This document shows positions 1 through 5,732 of a stretch of 10,770 nt of DNA, piece after piece. The DNA comes from CAYRVF01 sp964427535. GTDB lineage: Bacteria > Chloroflexota > Ktedonobacteria > Ktedonobacterales > JADMIN01. The notes below the pieces were generated by a model. It did no database searches. It was given only the letters and a program-made list of their open reading frames with translations, and had not been told where the DNA came from. The stretch covers positions 1-10,770 of the forward strand of contig CAYRVF010000149.1 in NCBI GenBank assembly GCA_964427535.1, in the 5' to 3' direction. How positions within the stretch are numbered: the first letter of the stretch is position 1; each line of letters begins with the position of its first letter. The translations under genes and the position numbers were made by a program.

Positions 1-55
1 TCCTGGCATTAGTCCTGGCATTAGTCCTGGCATTAGTCCTGGCATTAGTCCTGGC
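1..55. repeat. 12-bp tandem repeat, four full copies plus partial
   Basis: The unit TCCTGGCATTAG occurs four times without mismatch (1-48), followed by the first seven bases of a fifth copy. The array may continue left of the window. Because 12 is a multiple of three, it can be read without a stop as Pro-Gly-Ile-Ser repeats, in the same frame as the downstream broken gene at 59-838. There are no spacers, so it is not a CRISPR array. It may be a minisatellite or a low-complexity coding stretch. Confidence 0.95.
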
Positions 56-58
56 GAC

Positions 59-838
59 GTGTTTGCAAAGCAGGCGAGTAGGTTGCGGAGACGGAAGCGT
101 CTTCAGGCGCGAGCGCTGCCGATACCTTCGCCAAAGGGCACGGCATGGTTACCTTCGCTACAAAACACGCTCGCCGAGCGGATCGGGATACTGCTCGGCG
201 AGCCAGATCGCCGCCGTGAGCGGGTCATCGAGGCCAGCGCCCGTGTCAACGACATTCGTGGCCAGGCGGTGGCACTCGTGCGAGAACGGTTCGGCGGCAT
301 AGGTGATCTTGCCGCCGAACCGTTCGAGTGGGTCGACTGGACGCCCTTCGATAGCGTGTGAGTCGATCTCTGCCGCTCCGTCGTGGTCGCCGACCACTTC
401 CAGGAAGGTGACGGCACCCTCGTCGCGCAGGGCAAGCCGGTCGCCATCACGGAATTCGGTGCGGCAACCGGCCGCGGCGCCGGTGACCGCGGCGCCCAAG
501 GCCCAGAGATCGTCGAGTACGACACGGATACCCGCGCGCCCGTTCGAGTGAACGGTGCGTACGTCCGCGACGAGGCCGGCCAGGCGACCTACCTGCGCGA
601 GCTGTTGGAGGTCTTCGCCGCCGAGGGCGTCGATAGCGCCTTCGTGTTCGCCTTCGCGCTGCACGGCTTCCCGCACCGCCCCAACGGCGACCCGCGCAAT
701 GACTTGGACCTGGCCAGCTACGGCATCGTCAAGCTGCTCGAAGGTCGCCATGGCAACACCTACCCCGACATGCCCTGGGAACCCAAGGCCGCATTCGCGG
801 CGCTCGCTGCGTTCTACCACGAGTCATTGCACGAATGA
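59..838 (+). pseudogene. Broken 'abortive infection'-type glycosidase-fold protein, C-terminal half
   Basis: Two same-frame segments, 59-361 and 383-838, are separated by one TGA at 359-361. Read through, they give a continuous sequence with the features I associate with proteins annotated 'abortive phage infection protein' (a TIM-barrel, glycoside-hydrolase-like fold): a TLAERIG segment, VDWTPFD, LVAQGKPVAITEFG with the likely catalytic-strand Glu, YVRDEAGQATYLREL, FVFAFAL, and the C-terminal TYPDMPWEPKAAF near the natural stop. Conservation is excellent up to the end at 838. The N-terminal half of the barrel is missing: residues before about 150 are Arg-rich and look non-homologous, and lead back into the PGIS repeat. 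Three lesions are visible: loss of the N-terminus, the TGA where a Gly/Ser codon is expected, and a 10-bp inversion at 300-309. GTG at 59 is only a nominal start. The gene is almost certainly inactive. The family name comes from memory of homologues, not a search. Confidence 0.72.
284..325. repeat. 16-bp perfect inverted repeat with inverted 10-bp spacer
   Basis: Positions 284-299 and 310-325 are perfect reverse complements of 16 bp, flanking the 10-base spacer TAGGTGATCT. Flipping the spacer changes the encoded I-G-D-L to K-I-T-Y, which restores FGGKITYAAEPF, the expected sequence at this point of the family. The present orientation therefore looks like the derived, inverted state. Confidence 0.9.
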
Positions 839-853
839 TCGAAGGCGTACGTG

Positions 854-1010
854 ATGGCGCTGAAGCGTGGAATTGCGGCAGCACACAGCAGGTTCATGGA
901 CTTGGCGACGATGTACGAGCTGGTCCGGTCGAAGTGAGCGGTTCGTGTGGGGGATGCTCTGGCTGGCGGTGGAGGACCCGCCGCTCGGTGAGGTGGCGAG
1001 GTGGGCCTAG
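854..1010 (+). pseudogene. Small frameshifted ORF, unknown
   Basis: ATG at 854 opens a 27-codon frame (MALKRGIAAAHSRFMDLATM... to TGA 935-937). Right at that stop another frame continues as ERFVWGMLWLAVEDPPLG..., ending at TAG 1008-1010. Both pieces have G/C-rich third positions and protein-like composition, and a single one-base shift near 930-935 joins them into a protein of about 52 residues. I do not recognise it. It could be a decayed small gene or chance. The rest of the gap from 1011 to 1157 shows no coding signal, RNA gene or clear promoter. Confidence 0.3.
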
Positions 1011-1157
1011 CGGCTGTTAATGACCTCACCGTGATGAGTGGTAGACCGCGGGTACATCAAGGAAGCGCCCTGTCTCGGACGTGAGCATGACAGCGCGGTG
1101 CACCGCTGTTGCGTACACCAGAGATCTCTTGCCGCTGGTCATAGGGAGACGTCAACA

Positions 1158-1637
1158 TTGAGATCAAACCGTTCGATCCCGCAGGTGACCGGTATGCCGG
1201 TCCTCGTCTATCCTGACGTCCGACAGGCGGTGGAGTGGATATGTCAGACGTTCGGTTTTGAAGAACGTCTGCACATTGGCGACAACCCTCGCTCGCAACT
1301 CCGCGTCGGCGATGGGGCGGTTATTGTTGGTGATGTCGGCTCTGACCGAAGACCGCCGATCCACGGTGAAGTTACCCATCAGGTCATGGTCCGCGTCGAA
1401 GACGCCAGGGTGCATTGCGAGCACGCCCGTGCATGCGGAGCGCGCATCATCATGGAACCCACTGATTTCGCGTTTGGCGAGCGGCAGTACATGGCCGAGG
1501 ACGTTGCCGGTCATCACTGGGTCTTTACGGAAACCCTCGCTGATGTGGATCCCGAGGACTGGGAGAACCGCCGCCGACCCAGAGCATATCCTGGGCGAGG
1601 AGGTGCGCGCGGACGTCGTGGACGTTGGGCATGGTGA
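1158..1637 (+). CDS. VOC/glyoxalase-like (PhnB-type) protein with altered C-terminus
   Basis: A vicinal-oxygen-chelate fold protein of the PhnB/glyoxalase/bleomycin-resistance superfamily. I place the start at TTG 1158: a GGGAG Shine-Dalgarno sits at 1144-1148, and the resulting N-terminus (MRSNRSIPQVTGMPVLVYPD) matches the usual lead-in of the first beta strand. Downstream are AVEWICQTFGFEER (strand and helix of the first beta-alpha-beta-beta-beta module), the LRVGDGAVIVGD strand, the second module VTHQVMVRVEDARVHCEHARACGARI, then GERQYMAEDVAGHHWVFTETL, and DPEDW at residues 131-135, where such proteins normally end within a few residues. The last 24 residues (ENRRRPRAYPG... to 1637) are not native: they are the antisense of the peptidase E stub. 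The fold is probably complete, so the product may be made. Substrate cannot be predicted; resistance or dioxygenase roles are not supported by specific residues. Confidence 0.75.
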   Translation: MRSNRSIPQVTGMPVLVYPDVRQAVEWICQTFGFEERLHIGDNPRSQLRVGDGAVIVGDVGSDRRPPIHGEVTHQVMVRVEDARVHCEHARACGARIIMEPTDFAFGERQYMAEDVAGHHWVFTETLADVDPEDWENRRRPRAYPGRGGARGRRGRWAW

Positions 1638-1860
1638 AGAGGCTGAGGTGGCTGGGGGCGACGCTCTCGTCGATGCAGGCGGTGTAGAAGTTGCTGATCC
1701 AGAGGGGATCATCTCCACCCGCGGTGCCCAGGTAACACAGTTTCGGCAAGGGCTTGCCGGTGAGGGCGAGCCCGTAGCAGATGACTGGCCCGAGGTGGAG
1801 AATGCCCTCGCGCTCGACATACGCCGCGCTGCCGGCGAGGATGTGTTTCTGTGTGCTCAT
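1525..1860 (-). pseudogene. Peptidase E (S51 family), N-terminal stub
   Basis: The minus-strand ORF starts at ATG 1860 with MSTQKHILAGSAAYVEREG, then LHLGPVICYGLALTGKPLPKLCYLGTAGGDDPLW, FYTACIDESVAPSHLSLF, and DVRAHLLAQDMLWVGGGS. This is the N-terminal part of peptidase E/alpha-aspartyl dipeptidase, a cytoplasmic serine peptidase for N-terminal Asp dipeptides. Homology stops at VGGGS (about 1564-1566). The following part of the protein, which carries the nucleophile Ser in a GxSAGS motif, is absent; the frame instead runs 12 codons through the antisense of the VOC gene to a stop at 1525-1527. The stub is about half the usual 200-240 aa length and lacks catalytic residues, so it cannot be active. 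An in-frame ATG at 1878 exists, but the family start fits 1860. No good ribosome binding site is seen. Confidence 0.8.
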
Positions 1861-1959
1861 GGGCAGAGTATAGCGCATGGGGCCTCACCCTCTCGCCCCC
1901 GCTCGTCAACGAGGAGGGGGGAGCCAGCACAGTGCCACGAAGTGGGCGGATGCACCGCT

Positions 1960-2165
1960 TCACGCGACCGAGGGGAGCAGGGCGGTGCCAGGCTGACGAG
2001 ATGGTCGGTGCCGGCCTCTGCGCCCCAAGAGAAGGGGCGGCGATGCGCGTGCCAGTAGCGGGTCGCCGACTCCACCGCGGCTCAGATCTCCTCCCCGGTC
2101 TCGAAACGTTGCCCGTGGAGCGCCAACGAGCGCAGGATCTTCCACAGCGTGTGCAGTTCGACCCA
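1960..2165 (-). pseudogene. IS630-type transposase, degraded C-terminal fragment
   Basis: Reading the minus strand from 2165 gives WVELHTLWKILRSLALHGQ, then RFETGEEI, a TGA (2082-2084), and in the same frame AAVESATRYWHAHRRPFSWG. After WG, removal of the shift by adding one G to the GGGG run gives GRRGRHRPSRQPG...LLPSVA and a stop at 1960-1962. The pattern (an N-P-I-E/V-E-L-x-W-K-L-L segment carrying the last DDE acid, then YWNAHRxPFxWG and a basic tail) is what I expect of the C-terminus of IS630/Tc1-mariner-related DDE transposases in GC-rich bacteria. The N-terminal two thirds are absent. Two inactivating lesions plus truncation make it a pseudogene. No terminal inverted repeat or TA duplication could be identified. 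Confidence 0.6.
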
Positions 2166-2311
2166 GTCTCGTCATCGTGGTCGGCGTCAGCCGTGCTGGG
2201 GTTGAGCAGCACCCAGAGCAGGTGGGGACGTGCGGCGTCCCAGGTGCGCCCGAGCGAGTAGCGATAGGGGCAACGATGATGGCTCCGTTGCCGTGCCGGG
2301 TCTACATGCAC
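2165..2311 (-). pseudogene. DUF1643 protein, N-terminal stub
   Basis: GTG start at 2311, with GGAAGGGAG just upstream as a ribosome binding site. The first 49 residues include YRYSLGRTWD, then LLWVLLNPSTADADHDD and ET. RY-L-R-W followed by (V/L)MLNPSTAD-x-x-x-DD-T is the signature N-terminus of DUF1643, a small family of unknown function often found in accessory and phage-related regions. The normal continuation (T-I-R-R-C-x-x-F-A-R-x-W-G-Y) is missing. At about 2165 the sequence changes to the IS630-type transposase tail in another frame. Less than a third of the usual length of about 150-170 aa remains, so it is inactive. The frame stays open into unrelated sequence to 1709. Confidence 0.7.
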
Positions 2312-2482
2312 GCGTCTCCCTTCCGCTGACGCCTGTACCTAGTTGAGAGGGCCAAAGGTGGTGTCGCGCCACAGTCGCTGTTGCCTCGCTCTAGTGTAGC
2401 AGAACTGCAGGCATTGTCGGTGAGCCGCAATCAAGCACTAGATGACGCCGCCTGCCTGTTACTTCTGTGCCGCTCTGCCGTC
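2312..2482. other. Non-coding gap
   Basis: No ORF with convincing codon use, RNA gene or terminator is seen here. It separates the DUF1643 stub from the 3' end of the vWA operon. Both flanking genes are on the minus strand, so the gap would hold the operon's terminator, but I see no strong hairpin with a T tract. Confidence 0.4.
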
Positions 2483-2692
2483 TCACTGTACGGAAGCGAG
2501 CTGGCGTCTCGATGCGCTGGCGTAGTGCGGTGAGACATGCGATGCGTCCTGTATGGCGCATGCTGGTGGCGCTCGTCCTGGGGATGGCGTCCGCATGGCG
2601 GCGAAGATGCTTTCGATGACGATGCCGACGATGGATTCGGCGGTGGCGATCCCCTCTCGCGGATCGCGAATTGCGCCAGCATACATGACCAC
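2483..2692 (-). CDS. Hypothetical 69-aa protein, third gene of the vWA operon
   Basis: Starts at GTG 2692 (or ATG 2686), six bases after the TGA of the 397-aa gene, so it is probably translationally coupled. The first part (VMYAGAIRDPREGIATAESIVGIVIESIFAAM) has G/C-ending codons and one hydrophobic helix-like stretch at about residues 20-34; the tail is Pro/Ser/Arg-rich and less protein-like. The AESIVGIVIESIFAAM stretch is closely matched, at DNA and protein level, by a minus-strand scrap at 5383-5460 (PLIGIVSERLFAAV). That supports a real protein family, though not recognised by me. A frameshift beyond about residue 36 is possible. Function unknown. Confidence 0.42.
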   Translation of the reverse strand: MVMYAGAIRDPREGIATAESIVGIVIESIFAAMRTPSPGRAPPACAIQDASHVSPHYASASRRQLASVQ

Positions 2693-2698
2693 ACGCGA

Positions 2699-3892
2699 TC
2701 AGCCGATCTCTGGAAATGGCATCGGTGGTGGTGCGTCGTCGTGTTCGGGACCGGGTACTCGCGGCCGCTGGAGCGGAGGGCGCGTTGGGCGTTCAGGTTC
2801 GGCTGGCGGTGTATCGGCGGGGGCCGTGGTCCCGCCTATGGTCGGGAACTCCACGTCCACTGGTGTCTCGCTGGGTGTCTGCGACACGTGCGATACGCTG
2901 AATCGCCGCTGCGTGAGCGGCGCGGCGCCCGTGTCAATGCGGGGCAAGATCGCTTGCTCTTCGCGTCTCCCTACCGAGGGAGCGGGATGCACCGGCGGAT
3001 GTGTGGGCGGACGCATGCGGACGACATCCGCCGCAGGTGCTTCCGGAGCAGACGATGACGAGGGTGTCGGTGACGACTGTGATGGTCCTGCCTGCACAGC
3101 CGTCACCGCCTCTGGGAGCAGGTGCGGGTCAGCCAGGAGCTGGCCCGCCACTACCGCGACATCCACCACCGACCAGAGATCGCGACAGATGCCGTCGAGC
3201 GCGACCGGATCAGCACGCTGCGTATTCCGGCGCGTCGCCAGCTGAGAGGCCAGTCGCCGCTCCGAGATGTCCAGCCGCGCGCCTGCCGCCTGCAGCGTGC
3301 CATCGAGCCGCTCGATGCCGGTCGTCAGCCAGTCGGGGGGATCCGCTGTGGCCAGGTCCGTTCGCAGCGCGAGCAGCGCACTGGACGCCGCGGTATGCAC
3401 GCGCGTCGCGCCCGAGAGGAGCCCCTGTGCGTACGGCAGGGGCAACGGCCGCGGCATCTCGCCGTCGGCGATATCGCCCCCCGGGCCGACGTGCAGCGGG
3501 GCGACGAGTGGGGAGGGATGGTTCGGATCGGCCAGCATCGCGGTGGCCTCGGCGAGCAGATCCTCGACGGGTGTGAGCAGGGCCGCCACCAGGTCATGGG
3601 TGTACGCGCTGACCGTCGACGGACGCTCGGGATGCGCGTCCGTCTCGGCGGAGTAGAACGCCTCAGCCAGGCTCTTGAGCGCATCCGCGAGCCAGAGCGG
3701 GGCGGCAACCGGGCCAATTGCCAGGGAGACGCGCCACGCGTGTCCTGTGTGCTCGACTTCCGCCGCGAGCCGGCGCGTTTCGAGCGCCTGCTGTGCCCCG
3801 CGGAGGCTCTCCATCGCGGCAAACAGCGCCACGAGATCGGCTCCCGAGACGTCCCCCCGCCAGGTTGCCCGCAGCCGCGCGTTCACGTCCAT
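2699..3892 (-). CDS. Unrecognised 397-aa helical and proline-rich protein, vWA operon
   Basis: ATG at 3892 is preceded on the minus strand by GGGACGGGA, a workable ribosome binding site. Residues 1-265 look mostly alpha-helical (LRGAQQALETRRLAAEVEH, LADALKSLAEAFY, VEDLLAEATAMLADP, then GIERLDGTLQAAGARLDISERRL), without transmembrane segments, signal peptide, or enzyme motifs I know. Residues about 265-397 are low-complexity, rich in Pro, Ser, Thr and Glu (TPSSSSAPEAP, PPTHPPVHPAP, and a final PPPMPFPEIG), typical of a disordered linker or tail. The gene follows the vWA gene in the same direction after 65 bases and precedes the 69-aa ORF by 6 bases, so the three likely form one transcript. A cytoplasmic scaffold or partner for the vWA protein is a reasonable guess only. 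Codon use is uniform throughout, supporting a real intact gene. Confidence 0.75.
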   Translation of the reverse strand: MDVNARLRATWRGDVSGADLVALFAAMESLRGAQQALETRRLAAEVEHTGHAWRVSLAIGPVAAPLWLADALKSLAEAFYSAETDAHPERPSTVSAYTHDLVAALLTPVEDLLAEATAMLADPNHPSPLVAPLHVGPGGDIADGEMPRPLPLPYAQGLLSGATRVHTAASSALLALRTDLATADPPDWLTTGIERLDGTLQAAGARLDISERRLASQLATRRNTQRADPVALDGICRDLWSVVDVAVVAGQLLADPHLLPEAVTAVQAGPSQSSPTPSSSSAPEAPAADVVRMRPPTHPPVHPAPSVGRREEQAILPRIDTGAAPLTQRRFSVSHVSQTPSETPVDVEFPTIGGTTAPADTPPAEPERPTRPPLQRPRVPGPEHDDAPPPMPFPEIG

Positions 3893-3957
3893 CGATCCCG
3901 TCCCTACACGCCACGACTCAATCCCGGCTCATTCACGCCGCGATCACGCCGCGATCA
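3893..3957. other. 65-bp intergenic spacer with 11-bp tandem repeat
   Basis: Between the vWA and 397-aa genes. The 11-mer CACGCCGCGAT is repeated twice in tandem (about 3932-3953), continuing as CAC. No terminator hairpin with a T tract is seen, so co-transcription is likely. Confidence 0.5.
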
Positions 3958-4581
3958 CTACTCGATCATACGCAATAACGCGCGCGCAATGCTATTCGGG
4001 TCGGTCTCGGCGGCCAGCGACAGCACCCGGACGTGGGCGTTCTTCGCTTCAAGTGCCTGATACTGCCGCATCGCCGCGTCATGCTCAGGGCCAAAGCCGA
4101 TGATCGCCAGTGCGAAGTAGACGCCGCCTGCCGCTTGTGCGACGGCCTGCGCGAAGCGGTCGGTATCATCCGCTTCGCCATCCGTGATGACCAATGCCAT
4201 GAGCAGCGGGCGCGAGGCAGGTGGCTCGGAGCCAAACTCGTCGTTGTAGACCGCGATGAGCTGGTTCAGGCCAGGCATGATCCGTGTGCCGCCAGCCCAG
4301 CGAATGGCGGCCCACTTCTGCTGGAGATTGGTGGGGTTCAAATCGCCAATATCGTGCGCCTCGCCACCAGCGAAGGTGACGGCGCGCAATCCGCCGCCGC
4401 CCTCCTCCTTGGCCGCCTGGCTATCTTCGGCAGTGAGTTCAGCGACGATGATCCCAATCGCTTCCTTGATGGTGTCCCGGCGCGGTGTGGGGTCATTTTC
4501 CGCAGTCGGGAAGTTCATGCTGCCGGTCGTATCCAGCAGCAGCATAGGCTCTTTTTCCTGCTCAGTCGGTGCTTCGGCCAT
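3958..4581 (-). CDS. von Willebrand factor type A (vWA) domain protein
   Basis: A 207-aa protein consisting of essentially one vWA domain. ATG at 4581 has a strong AGGAGGG ribosome binding site seven bases upstream. The MIDAS metal site is complete: D17-T-T-G-S21 (DxTxS form), T99 in AGGTRIMPG, and D134 in VITDGEADD. The Rossmann-like strands are clear: LLLDTTGS, RAVTFAGG, LLMALVITDG, and VYFALAIIGFG. The strip after the first motif (NDPTPRRDTIKEAIGIIVAEL) is typical of stand-alone bacterial vWA proteins. No signal peptide or transmembrane helix, so it is cytoplasmic. vWA domains with MIDAS bind a partner through a divalent metal; the obvious candidate is the 397-aa protein downstream. No AAA+ (MoxR), PP2C or FHA gene lies nearby, so it does not look like a classical MoxR-vWA or phosphosignalling operon. 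Intact, moderately confident as operon head. Confidence 0.92.
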   Translation of the reverse strand: MAEAPTEQEKEPMLLLDTTGSMNFPTAENDPTPRRDTIKEAIGIIVAELTAEDSQAAKEEGGGGLRAVTFAGGEAHDIGDLNPTNLQQKWAAIRWAGGTRIMPGLNQLIAVYNDEFGSEPPASRPLLMALVITDGEADDTDRFAQAVAQAAGGVYFALAIIGFGPEHDAAMRQYQALEAKNAHVRVLSLAAETDPNSIARALLRMIE

Positions 4582-5089
4582 GAGTGTGCCCTCCTGGAGC
4601 GTGTCGCCTACAGTCGCCTAAACCTGTCATGTGTCGCCGTCAGGGCGGTCTTCATCAGTGCCCGGAGCGCTGCGCCTGGGGGAACGATCCGCAGCGCACG
4701 TGCCGATCGACGCACTGTGCTTGCCTCGCGGGGAGACGGAGCACGTACCGCCTACCACCCACCTGCTCACAGTAGGCTTTACGACGGCGCTCCGTTTGCG
4801 TTGCATCGCGTGTGGCATCCGGCGTTACATCAGGGACTGGAGCGCGATGTGGAAACACGCCTCCGGGAGCGGCGCATGCCCTTCTCCGTCATATCCTGCG
4901 ACAGCCGAGAGGCACTCCATGCGACGGGTGCACTTCGGGCGAGCAAGAGCCATAGGCACCACGAGTCGGCTTCACGTGCGTCTGGTTCGTTGCCAACGCG
5001 TGCGTGATGGCGCCCCGGTATCAGTCGGCAGCGTGAGGAGGCTCACGCAGTCGCTCGCGGCACCATCCTCACAGGTCAACCGCGTCCTC
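4582..5089. other. 508-bp divergent intergenic region
   Basis: Separates the minus-strand vWA operon from the plus-strand 82-aa gene. A plus-strand frame is open from 4631 into that gene, but its first 153 codons are Arg/Ser/Cys-rich with no family resemblance and no codon bias, so I treat them as non-coding. Apart from the phased repeats at 4601-4640 and a GAGGAGG run at 5035-5041, nothing distinctive is seen. Confidence 0.45.
4601..4640. promoter_or_regulatory. 10-bp phased GTCGCC repeats upstream of the vWA gene
   Basis: GTGTCGCCTA (4601-4610), CAGTCGCCTA (4611-4620) and GTGTCGCCGT (4631-4640) share a GTCGCC core at exact multiples of 10 bp, that is one helical turn. They lie 20-60 bp upstream of the vWA start. 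Phasing suggests a protein binding site, but a clear -35/-10 pair was not found. Confidence 0.3.
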
Positions 5090-5338
5090 ATGCCTCACTC
5101 GACGCAGTACACCAACCGCCCGATTGTGCGACATGGTGGGGCCGCCGCCACGCTCGACGAGACGATCAACGTGGTGTCCTCGGCTCATCCGTATCTGACG
5201 CTCGACCCGAGCCAGGTGGACGCGAACGGTGCCGCAGGCGTCAGCGTCCTGGCGGGATACATCGCCGACGGGGCGGGCGCGGTGCTGCCGCTGTTCGGCG
5301 AGATCATGTATTCGCCGCTGTATGTGCAGCCGAGGTAG
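5090..5338 (+). CDS. Hypothetical 82-aa protein
   Basis: ATG at 5090 to TAG at 5336-5338. The third codon positions are strongly G/C and the product is protein-like: MPHSTQYTNRPIVRHGGAAA, then a polar segment with INVVSSAHPYLTLDPSQVD, and a hydrophobic, glycine-rich part AAGVSVLAGYIADGAGAVLP followed by LFGEIMYSPLYVQPR. No ribosome binding site is obvious just before this ATG; the frame is open further upstream but loses coding character there. The protein could therefore be a C-terminal remnant of something longer. I do not recognise the family. It is divergent from the vWA operon and points toward the minus-strand scrap ending at 5383. Confidence 0.5.
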   Translation: MPHSTQYTNRPIVRHGGAAATLDETINVVSSAHPYLTLDPSQVDANGAAGVSVLAGYIADGAGAVLPLFGEIMYSPLYVQPR

Positions 5339-5732
5339 GTTGGGGGCCGATACTTATGCGGTACAGCGGCGTGGGCTGGGGGTTAGCGCGAGAAGAGGCG
5401 CTGGATGTGGACGGCGGCGAAGAGGCGCTCGCTGACGATGCCGATGAGGGGTGCGGCTGCCCTGTGACGGCTCGGGACCCTACTGGGTCGAAGCACAGGA
5501 TCTCGTGGTAGACTACCGTCCTCGACCCACTCACTCTCACAGAGCGGATGGCGTGTCCGGCAACCTCGCTCTCGTTGCACCCGGTGTAGACCCGTTGTAG
5601 ACCCGCTGCAGACCACTGGCACGGCTCGCACTGACTGCGGTCTCGACACGGCAGGCCGCACCTGAGCCGGCACGTGATGGGAGGACTGCGCACGCACACG
5701 CACCGGGGTCCCAGCCGACTGGAGGAGGTCCG
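5339..5732. other. Leader region of the ornithine cyclodeaminase gene
   Basis: Besides the scrap at 5383-5460, this region holds several small symmetric elements: GACCC-TACT-GGGTC (5476-5489), the 11-bp palindrome GGTAGACTACC (5507-5517), and a TCGACCC at 5522-5528 that could pair instead with GGGTCGA at 5485-5491. An 11-bp imperfect tandem repeat (TGTAGACCCGT, TGTAGACCCGC, TGCAGACCACT) spans 5585-5617. No T-box consensus or convincing sigma-70 promoter is seen. Confidence 0.4.
5383..5460 (-). pseudogene. C-terminal scrap homologous to the 69-aa ORF
   Basis: On the minus strand the segment ends APLIGIVSERLFAAVHIQRLFSR followed by TAA at 5383-5385. Codon by codon it aligns with the AESIVGIVIESIFAAM part of the ORF at 2483-2692: most of about 45 bases are identical and differences are largely at third positions or conservative. 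Upstream of about 5460 no similarity remains, and the frame there looks non-coding. It is read as a broken second copy of that small gene. Confidence 0.4.

Noticed and set aside
1..55. CRISPR array
   Set aside because: The units are contiguous 12-mers without spacers.
284..325. Programmed invertible switch
   Set aside because: A 10-bp spacer is far shorter than known phase-variable invertons, no matching invertase is present, and the gene is already broken.
359..361. Selenocysteine or programmed readthrough at the TGA
   Set aside because: The position normally holds Gly/Ser, no hairpin typical of a SECIS is apparent just downstream, and the gene has other lesions.
158..820. Long minus-strand ORF of 220 aa opposite the broken glycosidase-like gene
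   Set aside because: It mirrors GC-rich codon bias of the plus strand; the plus strand shows conserved family motifs.
4631..5089. N-terminal extension of the 82-aa protein to 235 aa
   Set aside because: Composition and codon use of the first 153 codons look non-coding; the frame is open by chance.
5460..5732. T-box riboswitch
   Set aside because: No GGGTGGNACCGCG-like T-box sequence or terminator; only small hairpins are present.
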